NCBI RefSeq assembly: GCF_003074055.1
Contig: NZ_CP029043.1
Location: 558,001 to 622,000, forward strand
Reading direction: 5' to 3'
Source: Streptomyces nigra
GTDB taxonomy: Bacteria; Actinomycetota; Actinomycetes; Streptomycetales; Streptomycetaceae
Length of the DNA stretch: 64,000 nt
This document shows positions 51,470 to 60,167 of this stretch, piece after piece. Under the pieces are notes generated by a model, which saw nothing but the letters and a program-made list of their open reading frames with translations, was not told the origin of the DNA and did no database searches. A program made the position numbers and the translations under genes. Each line of letters starts with the position of its first letter. The stretch's first letter is position 1.

Positions 51470-53866
51470 TCAGTCGGGGAGGACGAGCCGGGCCGTGTCG
51501 CCGGGCTCCACCGACACCTCGCGGTCCGGCAGGCGGATGGTGATCGGGGAGATGTCGGAGGACGGGACCGCGATCTCCAGCAGGCCCCGCTCGAGGCGCA
51601 GCCGTACGCCCCAGTTGCCCTGGTAGAGCAGCGAGAAGCCGTACGAGGACAGCTCGGGCAGCGGGACGGGGTCCAGGCGCAGCGCGCCGTCGCGCGTCTC
51701 CAGACCGGTCACCCCGCGCTGGACGAGGTCCAGGGTGCCGGCCATGGCGCCGAGGTGGATGCCCTCGCCGGTGGTGCCGCCCTGGACGTCGGCGATGTCG
51801 CCCTGGAGGGCCTCCTGGACGAACGCCCACGCGTCGCTTCGCCGGCACCGGGCCAGCACCCAGCCGTGGACCAGGCCGCTGAGGGTGGAGCCGTGACTGG
51901 TGCGGTGCAGGTAGTACTCGACGGTGCGCCGCCAGACGCCCTCGTTCAGCAGGTGCCCCAACCGGCGGAAGAGCGAGCCCAGTTCGGACGGCGAGAACAG
52001 ATAGCCGAGCATCAGCACGTCGGCCTGCTTGGACGCCTTGTAGCGGTTGACGGTGTCGCCCTCGGCCTCCAGGATCCGGTCGAGGCGCCGGATGTCGCCG
52101 TATCGCTCCCGGTACCCCTGCCAGTCCAGTTCGGCCAGGTCGCCGTAGCCCTCGAACTGGCTGATGACACCGTCGTGGAACGGCAGGTGCAGGGTGCGGG
52201 AGACCTCCTGCCACCGTTCGAGCTCGCCCGCGTCCAGGGCGGTCCGCTCGGCGAGTTCGCGGCGGCGCGGCTCGGGCAGCATGTCCATCAGGTCGAGCGT
52301 GCGGGCCAGCACCCAGGCCACGGTGACGTTCGTGTACGCGTTGTCGTCGAGGCCCGGGGTGTCGGCGTCCGGGTAGGCCTCGTGGTACTCGTCGGGTCCG
52401 ACGACCCCCTTGATGCGGTGCCGGCCCAGTTCGTCGTCGTACTCGGCCTTGTCCGCCCAGAAGCGCGCGATCTGCAGCAGCATCTCGGCGCCCTTGGTGT
52501 GCAGGAACTCCATGTCGCCGCTGGCCTCGCAGTACTGCCACACGTTGTAGGCGATGGCGGAGCCCACATGGTGCTGGAGCCAGGAGTGGTCGGGCAGCCA
52601 GCGTCCCGAGCGCGGGTTGAGGTGGAGCTGCTGGGTCTCCTCGCGTCCGTCGCTGCCGCTCTGCCACGGGTACATCGCGCCGCGCCGGCCGGCCCGCGCG
52701 GCGGTGGTGCAGGCCTGTTCGAGGCGCCGGTGGCGGTAGTGCAGCAGGGCGCGGGAGACCTCCGGGAAGTGCAGGTTGAGGAAGGGCAGGACGAACAGCT
52801 CGTCCCAGAAGACGTGCCCGCGGTAGGCCTCGCCGTGCAGGCCGCGCGCGGGCACGCCGACGTCGAGGTCGGCGGTGTGCGGGGAGAGGGTCTGCAGGAC
52901 GTGGAAGAGGTGCAGTCGCAGGATGCGGCCGGGTTCGCCGGGCACCTCGAGTTCTGCGCGGCGCCACAGCTGGCCCCAGGCGACGCGGTGGGTGGCGGTC
53001 AGCGCGTCGAAGCCGGGCGCCCGGGCGACACGGTCGACGGCGGCGTGCAGCGGGTCGCTGATGGCCGGGTCGTGGGAGGTGTGCAGCGCGACGGTCTTGT
53101 CGACGGTGGCGGTGCGGCCGGGCGCGAGGTCGAGCGTGACGCACTGGACGATGCGGGACGTCTCGCGGCGGACCGTGACGAGGGCGCCTGCCGTGAACCG
53201 GGCGGCGAGGCCGATACGGACGTCGGACGTGCGGGTGCGGCAGCGCAGCCAGACCGAGTCCTCGGTGGAGACGCCGGTGTGGACGTGGGTGAGGTGGTGC
53301 CCGTCGAGGTCCCGGTAGCGCGCCACGCCCGAGTTGGTCACTCCCCCGTCCAGAGCCGCCTCGACCTCCAGCGGGCCGGAGAGGCCCTCGGCGGTGAACT
53401 CGGTGCGCAGCGCGGCCACATGGGGGTCGGCCATATGTACAAGACGGCGTTGACGCACCGTCAGTGTCCGTCCGCCGCCCAGGTCGTACCGGGTCACGCG
53501 CTCCAGCACGCCCGCGGCCAGGTCGAGGCCCTGCCGGTGCTCCAGCACCTCCGTCGAGTCGGGGTCGATCCAGTCGCCGTCGGGCAGGCGGTAACGCAGC
53601 GGAAGCCAGTTGGGGACGTTGACCATGTCCTCGTTCTCCACGGTGCGGCCGGCGACCTCCGAGGTGAGGCGGTTGTAGATGCCGGCCACATAGGTCCCCG
53701 GGTAGTGGACGTCGTCGGCGTCGCACTCGGGGAGCGCGCCCCGGGTGGCGAAGTAGCCGTTGCCGAGCGTGCACAGGGACTCCCGCAGCCGCTCGTCGGC
53801 GGCCTTGTAGCCCTCGTACTCCCAGCTCCAGCCGTCCGCCCCGGCGTCCGTGCCCACGTCCGTCAC
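51470..53866 (-). CDS. Glycoside hydrolase family 65 phosphorylase
   Basis: A 798-residue GH65 enzyme. The N-terminal beta-sandwich (about 10-290) begins SLCTLGNGYFATRGALPE. The (alpha/alpha)6 barrel (about 320-700) has RGHVFWDELFVLPFL, YPWQSGSDGREET, the general-acid Glu in VVGPDEYHEAYPD near residue 488, NAYTN, and phosphate sites KQADVLML and TSHGSTLS. These identify an inverting phosphorylase of an alpha-glucoside (maltose, trehalose or kojibiose) that releases beta-glucose-1-phosphate. The GTG start overlaps the beta-phosphoglucomutase stop by 4 bases; that partner would convert the product to glucose-6-phosphate. The exact disaccharide is not determined. Confidence 0.9.
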   Translation of the reverse strand: MTDVGTDAGADGWSWEYEGYKAADERLRESLCTLGNGYFATRGALPECDADDVHYPGTYVAGIYNRLTSEVAGRTVENEDMVNVPNWLPLRYRLPDGDWIDPDSTEVLEHRQGLDLAAGVLERVTRYDLGGGRTLTVRQRRLVHMADPHVAALRTEFTAEGLSGPLEVEAALDGGVTNSGVARYRDLDGHHLTHVHTGVSTEDSVWLRCRTRTSDVRIGLAARFTAGALVTVRRETSRIVQCVTLDLAPGRTATVDKTVALHTSHDPAISDPLHAAVDRVARAPGFDALTATHRVAWGQLWRRAELEVPGEPGRILRLHLFHVLQTLSPHTADLDVGVPARGLHGEAYRGHVFWDELFVLPFLNLHFPEVSRALLHYRHRRLEQACTTAARAGRRGAMYPWQSGSDGREETQQLHLNPRSGRWLPDHSWLQHHVGSAIAYNVWQYCEASGDMEFLHTKGAEMLLQIARFWADKAEYDDELGRHRIKGVVGPDEYHEAYPDADTPGLDDNAYTNVTVAWVLARTLDLMDMLPEPRRRELAERTALDAGELERWQEVSRTLHLPFHDGVISQFEGYGDLAELDWQGYRERYGDIRRLDRILEAEGDTVNRYKASKQADVLMLGYLFSPSELGSLFRRLGHLLNEGVWRRTVEYYLHRTSHGSTLSGLVHGWVLARCRRSDAWAFVQEALQGDIADVQGGTTGEGIHLGAMAGTLDLVQRGVTGLETRDGALRLDPVPLPELSSYGFSLLYQGNWGVRLRLERGLLEIAVPSSDISPITIRLPDREVSVEPGDTARLVLPD

Positions 53867-54618
53867 TTCGGCTCTCCTCCCGCACAGAGTTCCCCGAGGT
53901 CGCGTACGACGATGTCGGCGCCGTGCCGCAGCAGGCGCGCGGCGGTGCCCTCGCCGGCCGCCCGGTCCACGCCCACGACGAGGGCGAAGCCGCCGCGCCG
54001 CCCCGCCTCCACCCCGGCCAGGGCGTCCTCGACGACGGCGGCCCGTCCGGCGGGCACGCCGAGCCGGGCGGCCGCCTCCAGGAACAGGTCGGGCTCCGGC
54101 TTGCCGGCGAGGCCCAGCCGGGCCGCCTCGCCGCCGTCCACGAGGGCGTCGAACAGGTCGAGCACACCGGCGCGGCTCAGCAGTTCCCCGGCGTGCCGGG
54201 ACGCGGAGGCGGCGGCCCGGGGCACGCCCGCCGCCCGCAGCTCCCGCACCAGCCGTACGGTCCCCGGGTAGGCGTCGACGCCCCGTTCGCGGAGCCGGTC
54301 GGTGAACAGGCGTTCCTTGACCGCCGCGACCTCCTGGACGGTCTCGGGGGTGGCGTCGACGCCGCGTGCGGCGAGGAAGGCGGCCGCCCCGTCGAGCCGG
54401 GGCCTGCCGTCCACGTGCCGCAGATAGTCGTCCCGTACGTCGAACGGGCGGCGTGCGGCGGGGTCGGCGGGCGGGTGTGCGCGCAGGTAGGCGTCGAAGG
54501 CCTCCTTCCATGCGGCGGCGTGCACGGTGGCGGACTCGGTGATCACCCCGTCGGTGTCGAAGACGACGGCGTCGACGTCCCGCAGGACGGGGGCGAGAGA
54601 CCCCTCGGGGGCGGTCAT
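53863..54618 (-). CDS. HAD hydrolase, beta-phosphoglucomutase type
   Basis: A 251-residue HAD-superfamily protein. FDTDGVITES has the nucleophile Asp and the acid/base Asp two residues later, as in beta-PGM. A helical cap holds GVDATPETVQEVAAVKERLF. KPEPDLFLEAARLG supplies the lysine and VVEDALAGVEAGRRGG the metal acidic residues. It should isomerise beta-glucose-1-phosphate made by the coupled GH65 phosphorylase, a pairing known from maltose and trehalose phosphorylase operons. The ATG at 54618 starts MTAPEGSLAPVL. A DevR/OsdR-like box is about 210 bases upstream. Confidence 0.87.
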   Translation of the reverse strand: MTAPEGSLAPVLRDVDAVVFDTDGVITESATVHAAAWKEAFDAYLRAHPPADPAARRPFDVRDDYLRHVDGRPRLDGAAAFLAARGVDATPETVQEVAAVKERLFTDRLRERGVDAYPGTVRLVRELRAAGVPRAAASASRHAGELLSRAGVLDLFDALVDGGEAARLGLAGKPEPDLFLEAAARLGVPAGRAAVVEDALAGVEAGRRGGFALVVGVDRAAGEGTAARLLRHGADIVVRDLGELCAGGEPK

Positions 54619-54830
54619 GGTCGCCGTCCCGGACGGGTGAGGGACGGAGCCGGACGGGTGAACGCGGGACGCGGTGCCGGTGGGCCGTCCCGGTGGTGCC
54701 CTGCCGGCCCGGCGGCGCGGATCCTGAGGCCCACGGCCTGCTCACCTCCCTGTCACGGCGGTCCCGCGCTCCGGCGGGATCCGCTCATGGGTACCCGCCG
54801 AGCCTGTCCCGTCACCGGAGTGCCGCCTAT

Positions 54831-54844
54831 GGGCCGAAAGTCCC
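54831..54844 (-). promoter_or_regulatory. DevR/OsdR-like box upstream of the beta-PGM/GH65 operon
   Basis: On the minus strand GGGACTTTCGGCCC resembles the dormancy-regulator DevR (DosR) motif GGGACTWWAGTCCC with two differences. The 258-base gap 54619-54876 also holds a GGGTACCC palindrome (54789-54796) and a direct repeat of CCGGACGGGTGA (from about 54630 and 54652), but no gene. Usp, PPK2 and phosphorylase neighbours fit a hypoxia-type regulon. Confidence 0.4.
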
Positions 54845-54876
54845 GGGCGGCCGGCGTGGGCGACCGGCGTGGGCGG

Positions 54877-55596
54877 TCAGAGCAGGGACGGGCCGCCGCC
54901 CAGCTCGGGGTAGAGCGCCCCGGCGCCCTGGGACAGCGCCCTCTGGACCCGTCGGCTGACGTCGTCGGCGGCCACCTCGAGCAGCCCCGCCTCGACCCCC
55001 TCCAGGGTGGTCCGGGCCACCACCGCGGGGTCGGCCTTCGGTCCCGGGACGGCCGCCGCCATCTCCGTGGCGAGGTAGCTGACGTGCAGGGCGGTGACCT
55101 GCGTCCCCTGGCCCGCGAGGGCGAGCCGCAACGCGTTGGTCACCGACCACTCGGCGGACTTGGCCGCGGCGTACCCGGCGCTGGGGACGATCGACACCCA
55201 GGACAGGACGGACAGCACGTTGACGAGGGCGCCCCCGCCGTTGCGGCCGAGGATCGGGGCGAAGGCCCGGCTCATGGCGAGGGTGCCGAGCACATGGGTC
55301 TCGAACTCCGTGCGGAAGGAGTCCAGTTCGGAGGTGAGGATGTGCGCCCGGGTCGTGGAGCCGGCGTTGTTGATCAGAAGAGTGACGTCCTCGGCGAGAT
55401 CGGCCGCGGCGAGGACGGACGCGTGGTCGGTGATGTCCACGGCGACCGGTTCGGCCTCCGGCACGGTGACCTTCGCGGGATCACGCGCTCCGGCGTAGAC
55501 CTTGGCGGCCCCGGCGTCGAACAGGGCCCGGACGAACTGCTCCCCGAGCCCGCGGTTGGCGCCGGTGACGAACGCGACGGAGCCTTCCACCTTCAT
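54877..55596 (-). CDS. Short-chain dehydrogenase/reductase
   Basis: A 239-residue classical SDR. The NAD(P) motif TGANRGLG is at about residues 11-18, LINNAGS near 84, catalytic Ser in LVNVLSVLSW, and the YAAAK pair near 150. It reduces a carbonyl or oxidises an alcohol; the substrate is unknown. The ATG at 55596 follows GGGAAGG. It is separated from the next SDR by that gene's terminator, so it has its own promoter (an AT-rich patch GATATAGCTTC at about 55682-55692 on this strand). Confidence 0.88.
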   Translation of the reverse strand: MKVEGSVAFVTGANRGLGEQFVRALFDAGAAKVYAGARDPAKVTVPEAEPVAVDITDHASVLAAADLAEDVTLLINNAGSTTRAHILTSELDSFRTEFETHVLGTLAMSRAFAPILGRNGGGALVNVLSVLSWVSIVPSAGYAAAKSAEWSVTNALRLALAGQGTQVTALHVSYLATEMAAAVPGPKADPAVVARTTLEGVEAGLLEVAADDVSRRVQRALSQGAGALYPELGGGPSLL

Positions 55597-55737
55597 GCGC
55601 GTACCTTCCCGGCCGGGTGCTCCCGGGGGCCGGCGACCGGTCGGTGACGAGGCGGTCCGGCGGCCCGCGGCGGTCCCTACGAAGCTATATCGCCCGACCG
55701 GCCGCCACCACTTGACGCGGAAGGCCCCGCCCCGCGG

Positions 55738-55778
55738 CCCCGTGCCCGGCCGCCGGACGCGCGGCGGCGGGCACGGGG
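55738..55778 (-). terminator. Terminator hairpin after the second SDR gene
   Basis: A perfect 11-bp stem (CCCCGTGCCCG / CGGGCACGGGG) with a GC-rich self-pairing loop, 10 bases downstream of the SDR stop at 55789. Confidence 0.8.
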
Positions 55779-55788
55779 ACCGCGCCGG

Positions 55789-56553
55789 TCACCAGGCGCT
55801 CGCGCCGCCGTCGACGGGGTAGTTTGCGCCGGTGATGTAGCCCGCCCGGTCCGAGGCGAGGAACGCGGCGAGTTCGACGATCTCCTCGGGGCGGGCGAAG
55901 CGCTTGAGGAGCGTCTTGCTGGTGATCGCGTCCCTGGCCGCCTGGTTGTCGCCGAGGTCACGGTCGCTGGCCGGGGTCAGCACCGGTCCTGGGCTGATCG
56001 CCACCGCGCGGATGCCGTGCGGGGCGCCCTCCAGCGCGAGTTGCCGCGTCATGCCGATGACGCCGGCGTTGGCGGCCGTGTGGGCGACCATCGGAGGGGT
56101 GGCACCGGCGATCAGCCCGGCCTCGGAGGCGATGTTGATGATGACCCCGCCGCCGCGTCGGACCAGGTGCGGCCAGGTGTACTTCGACACGAGGAAGGGG
56201 ATGTCGAGTTCGCCGGCGACGGTGGCGTGCCAGTCCTCCATCGAGAAGTCCGGCATCGGGCCGAAGCGCTGCATCGCCGCGTTGTTGTAGACCACGTCGA
56301 GGCCGCCGTACGCCGCGGCGGCCTCGTCGGCCAGCCGTCGTACCGCGTCGGGGTCGGTGAGGTCGATCGGGGCGACGCTCGTCATCTCGCCGCCCGCGCG
56401 GCGGACGAGGTCGACGGTCTCCGCGTCGGCCTCGGCCTGGATGTCGGTACCGACGATCCGGGCGCCCTCGCGGGCGAAGACGAGCGCCGCGACGCGGCCC
56501 ATGCCGCCGGCGGTGCCGGTGATGAGCGCCACCTTGCCATCGAGTGTTCCCAT
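55789..56553 (-). CDS. SDR-fold protein with degenerate YxxxK active site
   Basis: A 254-residue SDR. The cofactor motif TGTAGGMG and YNNAAMQRFG are present and the Ser is kept in INIASEAGL. The catalytic pair normally read as YxxxK is H-T-A-A-N in MVAHTAANAGVIGMT, so both Tyr and Lys are replaced. The rest (PGPVLTPASDRD and ITGANYPVDGG) is normal. The protein either uses another acid/base, has a different reaction, or is a non-catalytic binder. The ATG at 56553 follows AGGAGCAGTGCC. The MarR-type palindrome at 56664 lies upstream. Confidence 0.85.
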   Translation of the reverse strand: MGTLDGKVALITGTAGGMGRVAALVFAREGARIVGTDIQAEADAETVDLVRRAGGEMTSVAPIDLTDPDAVRRLADEAAAAYGGLDVVYNNAAMQRFGPMPDFSMEDWHATVAGELDIPFLVSKYTWPHLVRRGGGVIINIASEAGLIAGATPPMVAHTAANAGVIGMTRQLALEGAPHGIRAVAISPGPVLTPASDRDLGDNQAARDAITSKTLLKRFARPEEIVELAAFLASDRAGYITGANYPVDGGASAW

Positions 56554-56663
56554 GGCACTGCTCCTGAGTGTGAGGTGCGTGGCGCGGGTGTGTGCCACGC
56601 GATGGGGACGGAGGCCCCGTCGGCCGGGGCGTCCCGGCGGGGGTGTGCCCTCCCGCCTTATTT

Positions 56664-56679
56664 GCTTGACACGTCAAGC
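56664..56679. promoter_or_regulatory. MarR-type palindrome, site 1
   Basis: GCTTGACACGTCAAGC is a perfect 7-2-7 inverted repeat, 111 bases upstream of the SDR start. The identical 16-mer occurs at 58560. Confidence 0.75.
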
Positions 56680-56719
56680 ACCTGCTGCAACCACACCCGC
56701 GACCGATCCATTCCCGGAT

Positions 56720-57418
56720 TCAGGCGGCCTCGCCGGACGCGCGCGCTTTCGTCACCGCCCGGCCGAGTTCCGTCTGCGGGAACCGGTCCAGCATGGCGCG
56801 CAGTTCAGCGGCGTCGACGTACGCGCCGAAGGACTCGGTGCCCGGCTGGAGCCGCACGCCGTCGGCGAGGGTCCCCGCCGCGACGGCGTCGAAGCCGAGC
56901 GCCCGGACCAGCCCGGCCACCAGGGCCAGGTCCCCGGGGCCGTCACCGGCGACGGCGATCGCCTTGCGGTCGGCGGCGCCGCCGGGCCGGGCCCCGCTCT
57001 CGAGGTCGTGGTAGCCCATGTGGTTGAACGCCTTGACCACACGGGCGTCCGGCAGGAACGCCTGGACCATCGCGCTGGTGGAGCGGCGCGGGTCCCCGAG
57101 GTCGTCGCGGATGCCGTCGGCCTCCCACCAGTAGTTCATGGCATCGATGATCAGCCGGCCCCGCAGCGCCTCCACCGGGAGGCTCCGGTACCGGCCGAGC
57201 GGCAGGGCCAGGATCACCACGTCGGCCCCGGAGGCGGCCTCGGCGGCGGTCACCGGGACCGCTCCGGGCGCCAGGACGTTCACGGTGAGGGCGATGGCCT
57301 CGGCCTCCTTCGACCCCGCGATGAGCACGCGGAAGCCCGCCGCGAGGGCGAGCCGGGCCAGGACGGTACCGAGCTTGCCCGCGCCGAGGATGCCGATCGT
57401 GCGGATGTCCGTGTCCAT
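56720..57418 (-). CDS. NADPH-dependent F420 reductase-like protein
   Basis: A 232-residue Rossmann protein of the NADP_F420-oxidoreductase/ProC-like family. [22 protein letters not shown] binds [21 protein letters not shown] and [21 protein letters not shown] are family stretches. It may pass hydride between NADPH and F420 or act as a small NADP reductase. It is second in an operon with an LLM flavoprotein (36-bp gap), a class that often uses F420, which supports the F420 reading. The ATG at 57418 follows AAGGAG. Confidence 0.82.
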   Translation of the reverse strand: MDTDIRTIGILGAGKLGTVLARLALAAGFRVLIAGSKEAEAIALTVNVLAPGAVPVTAAEAASGADVVILALPLGRYRSLPVEALRGRLIIDAMNYWWEADGIRDDLGDPRRSTSAMVQAFLPDARVVKAFNHMGYHDLESGARPGGAADRKAIAVAGDGPGDLALVAGLVRALGFDAVAAGTLADGVRLQPGTESFGAYVDAAELRAMLDRFPQTELGRAVTKARASGEAA

Positions 57419-57454
57419 CGGATCTCCTTCCGTTCTCCTTCGGTTCCTTCGCGG

Positions 57455-58504
57455 TCAGTCGGCCAGGAGGTCGCGGACCATCGGGATGACCTTGGTGCCG
57501 TACAGCTCGACCGCGCGGAGCCGGGCGCCGGCCGGCAGCGCGCCGGAGGTGTAGAGGAGGTCGAACCGGCCGACGCCGAGCTTGCGGACGTTGGCGGCGA
57601 TCTTGCGGGCGACCGTCTCGGGCGAGCCGATGTAGAGCGAGCCGTGCCCGATCTCGGCCTCGAACTCGCGGCGTCGCAGCGGGGGCCAGCCGCGCTGGGC
57701 ACCGATGCGGTCGCGGATCTCCCGATACGGCTGCCAGTACAGCTCGCGGGCTTCCTCGTCGGTGTCGGCGACGAAGCCCGGCGAGTGCATGCCGACCGGG
57801 TGGGCGGTGGTGCCGAGCTGGTCGGCGGCCTGCCGGTAGAGGTCCACGTACGGGACGAAGCGCTCCGGCGGGCCGCCGATGATCGCGAGCATCATCGCGA
57901 GGCCGTGCCGTGCGGTGCGCACCACGGACTGGGGCGATCCCCCGACGCCGACCCAGGTGGTGAGGCGCCCGGACTCGGTCCGGGGGAGCACCTGGGCGTC
58001 CCGCAGCGGGGCGCGCACCGTGCCCTCCCAGGTGACGGGCCGCTCCTCCAGAAGGCGCACGAACAGGTCGAGCTTCTCCTCGAACAGCACCTCGTAGTCG
58101 GCGAGGTCGTAGCCGAAGAGGGGGAACGACTCGGTCGAGGAGCCGCGGCCGAGGATGACCTCGGCGCGGCCGTGGGACAGTGCGTCGACCGTGGCGAACC
58201 GCTGGAAGACCCGGACCGGGTCGTCCGAGCTGAGGACGGTCACCCCGGAGGACAGGCGGATACGGCTGGTGCGCGTGGCGATGCCCGCGAGCACGGTCTC
58301 CGGGGTGGACACGGCCCACTCGGGGCGGTGGTGCTCCCCCACGGCGAGCACGTCGACGCCGATGCCGTCGGCCAGGACGGCTTCGTCGACGACCTGCCGG
58401 ATCGCCGCGGCGTCGGTGAGCGGGACTCCGGCGTCGTCCACGGGCACGTCACCGAAGGTGTCGAGGCCGAGTACGAGGTCGGACGGGTCGGTCGCGGTGG
58501 TCAT
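57455..58504 (-). CDS. LLM-class flavin/F420-dependent oxidoreductase
   Basis: A 349-residue luciferase-like TIM-barrel oxidoreductase. LGLDTFGDVP at the N-terminus, VLAVGEHHRPEWAVSTPETVLAGIA, VTVLSSDDPVRVFQRFATVDALSHGRAEVILGRGS and the C-terminal GSPETVARKI are typical. It uses FMN or F420; the substrate is unknown. It is first in an operon with the F420 reductase-like gene and divergent from the MarR regulator over a 113-bp region with two palindromes. The ATG at 58504 follows AAGGAG. Confidence 0.86.
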   Translation of the reverse strand: MTTATDPSDLVLGLDTFGDVPVDDAGVPLTDAAAIRQVVDEAVLADGIGVDVLAVGEHHRPEWAVSTPETVLAGIATRTSRIRLSSGVTVLSSDDPVRVFQRFATVDALSHGRAEVILGRGSSTESFPLFGYDLADYEVLFEEKLDLFVRLLEERPVTWEGTVRAPLRDAQVLPRTESGRLTTWVGVGGSPQSVVRTARHGLAMMLAIIGGPPERFVPYVDLYRQAADQLGTTAHPVGMHSPGFVADTDEEARELYWQPYREIRDRIGAQRGWPPLRRREFEAEIGHGSLYIGSPETVARKIAANVRKLGVGRFDLLYTSGALPAGARLRAVELYGTKVIPMVRDLLAD

Positions 58505-58559
58505 GGGCGGGCTCCTTCGGACGGATGGTCGGGCGGGCATCGGGGCGCCACCCGCCATT

Positions 58560-58575
58560 GCTTGACACGTCAAGC
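58560..58575. promoter_or_regulatory. MarR-type palindrome, site 2
   Basis: GCTTGACACGTCAAGC, identical to site 1, lies 56 bases upstream of the LLM gene and 43 bases upstream of the MarR gene. Confidence 0.8.
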
Positions 58576-58590
58576 ATCAACGAACGATAC

Positions 58591-58602
58591 TTGACTCGTC
58601 AA
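58591..58602. promoter_or_regulatory. MarR-type palindrome, site 3
   Basis: TTGACTCGTCAA, ending 16 bases before the MarR start codon, where bound protein would block the gene's own transcription or translation start. Confidence 0.75.
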
Positions 58603-58617
58603 ACGAAAGGGGGCGGG

Positions 58618-59091
58618 ATGGACGGCAGACGCCGGGCCTACCCGACGACCGAGGAGCTGCGGATCTGGCGGGACTTCGTCGAGACCGCGCAGGCGCTCCG
58701 CACCGAGCTGGCCGCACGCCTGCAGAAGGACTCGGCCCTGTCTCCCGGCGACTACGGGACACTGCTGGCGCTCAGCGAGGCGGACGGCCTGCGGCTGCGG
58801 CCCTCCGCGCTGGCCCGCACCCTCGGCTGGGAGCGCAGCCGGCTCTCCCACCAGCTGGGACGCATGGAGCGCCGGGGTCTCGTACGGCGTGAGGAGTGCG
58901 CCACCGACAGCCGGGGCGCCGAGGTGGTGCTCACCGACGAGGGCGCCCGGGCGTTCCGGGCGGCGGCACTGCCCCATCTGGTCGCGATCCGCGAGCTGTT
59001 CGTGGCCCCGCTCACGCCGGAGCAGATCACGGCGGTGGGCGACGCCCTGACGGCCCTGCGGGAGGGCACGGGAACGCGATGGGACCGCTGA
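58618..59091 (+). CDS. MarR-family regulator, probable local repressor
   Basis: A 157-residue winged-helix regulator. LSPGDYGTLLALSEADGLRLRPSALARTLGWERSRLSHQLGRMERRGLVRREECATDSRGAEVVLTDEG is the DNA-binding core with the wing, flanked by helical dimer ends. No Cys sensor pair is apparent in the wing (one Cys in EECATD). It is divergent from the LLM/F420 operon with two palindromes between. The same sequence at two more promoters suggests that this protein represses the SDR, LLM, FMN reductase and crotonase units. The ATG at 58618 follows GGGGGCGGG. Confidence 0.87.
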   Translation: MDGRRRAYPTTEELRIWRDFVETAQALRTELAARLQKDSALSPGDYGTLLALSEADGLRLRPSALARTLGWERSRLSHQLGRMERRGLVRREECATDSRGAEVVLTDEGARAFRAAALPHLVAIRELFVAPLTPEQITAVGDALTALREGTGTRWDR

Positions 59092-59194
59092 ACACACGCC
59101 GTCGGAAGCGGTCTTCGCCGGGTCGCCCTCGCGCGGGACGCACCGGTGGTGCCGTAGATTCTGGAGCAGGACGATCACCCGGACGGAGCCGCCC

Positions 59195-60001
59195 ATGACG
59201 ACCACGCCACTCGCCCGCCAGGACTGCGCGGTCGCGGTCCTGGGTGGACCGACCGCCGTCATCGACATGGGCGGGCTGCGCATCGTGAGCGATCCGACCT
59301 TCGACGCGGCGGGCCCGCACGGCTATCTCACCAAGACGGCGGGACCGGCCCGCACCGAGGCGGCCGTGGGCCCGGTGGACCTCGTCCTGGTCAGCCACGA
59401 TCTGCACCCGGACAACCTCGACGAACGGGGCCGCGCGTTCGCGCTGACGGCGCCGCTGGTCCTGACCGGGCCCGTCACCGCGTCCAGGCTCGGGCCGCCG
59501 GCGCACGGGCTGGCCCCCTGGACGAGCCACTCCCTCCCGCGCGGCGACGGCCACGGCGACCTCACGGTGCTCGCGGTGCCCGCGGTGCACGGCCCGGAGG
59601 ACGCCGGGCGCGACGCCGACGGGAACGTCAACTGCGAGGTCACCGGCTTCGTCCTGTCCGGTGAGGGGCTTCCGACGCTGTACGTCAGCGGCGACAACGC
59701 CTCGATCCGGGTCGTGGCGGAGATCTCCCGTCGTGTCCCGGACATCACGGCGGCCGTGCTGCACGCCGGGGCCGCCCGGGTGCCGGTGAAGTACGACGGA
59801 CGGCCGCTGTCCCTCGACAGCCGGCGGGCCGCCGCCGCGGCGGCCGTCCTCGGCGCCGACGTGGTGGTGCCGGCCCACTACGACGGCTGGGCCCACTTCT
59901 CGGAAGGGTTCACCGACCTGGAACTCGCCTTCCACGAGGCGGGCCTGTCCTCGCTGCTGCGGACCGCGCCGCATGGATCGTGGGTGCACCTGCGCCCCTG
60001 A
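59195..60001 (+). CDS. MBL-fold hydrolase
   Basis: A 268-residue metallo-beta-lactamase-fold protein (UlaG/YtnP-like branch). VSDPTFDAAGP, the metal motif SHDLHPDNLD (HxHxD), the VPAVHGPED His, VSGDNAS Asp and VVVPAHYDGWAHF His complete the metal sites. No Walker or lactamase specificity loop is present, so it is probably a lactonase or esterase type enzyme; the substrate is unknown. The ATG at 59195 follows CGGAGCCGCCC. It stands between the MarR and DJ-1 genes without clear operon links. Confidence 0.8.
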   Translation: MTTTPLARQDCAVAVLGGPTAVIDMGGLRIVSDPTFDAAGPHGYLTKTAGPARTEAAVGPVDLVLVSHDLHPDNLDERGRAFALTAPLVLTGPVTASRLGPPAHGLAPWTSHSLPRGDGHGDLTVLAVPAVHGPEDAGRDADGNVNCEVTGFVLSGEGLPTLYVSGDNASIRVVAEISRRVPDITAAVLHAGAARVPVKYDGRPLSLDSRRAAAAAAVLGADVVVPAHYDGWAHFSEGFTDLELAFHEAGLSSLLRTAPHGSWVHLRP

Positions 60002-60020
60002 GACCCCACACGGCGTGCGG

Positions 60021-60059
60021 CTCACGGTGTGCGGCCCAGGGGCCCTCACGGTGTGCGGC
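60021..60059. repeat. Short direct repeat before the DJ-1 gene
   Basis: CTCACGGTGTGCGGC occurs at 60021-60035 and again at 60045-60059 (24-bp period), with a third degenerate unit (CACGGCGTGCGGC) at 60009. It lies downstream of the MBL gene in a gap with no gene and may be a binding site or replication-slippage remnant. Confidence 0.5.
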
Positions 60060-60167
60060 TCACGAGCAAGGGGAGCAGCATGGGGCAGTGGGGTTCGTGG
60101 CCGTGACTCCCTCCGTGAGCGTGGCGCGCGCCCTGTCCGGAACGGCGCTGTGACGGCGGGAGTGACC

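Noticed and set aside
54789..54796. GGGTACCC palindrome as a second SigB promoter
   Set aside because: No GNNT -35 at 14-16 bases on either strand, and the nearest downstream start is 170 bases away.
55705..55722. Half-site CTTGACGCG as a sixth MarR operator for the first SDR
   Set aside because: Only one arm is present, with no inverted partner at the right spacing.
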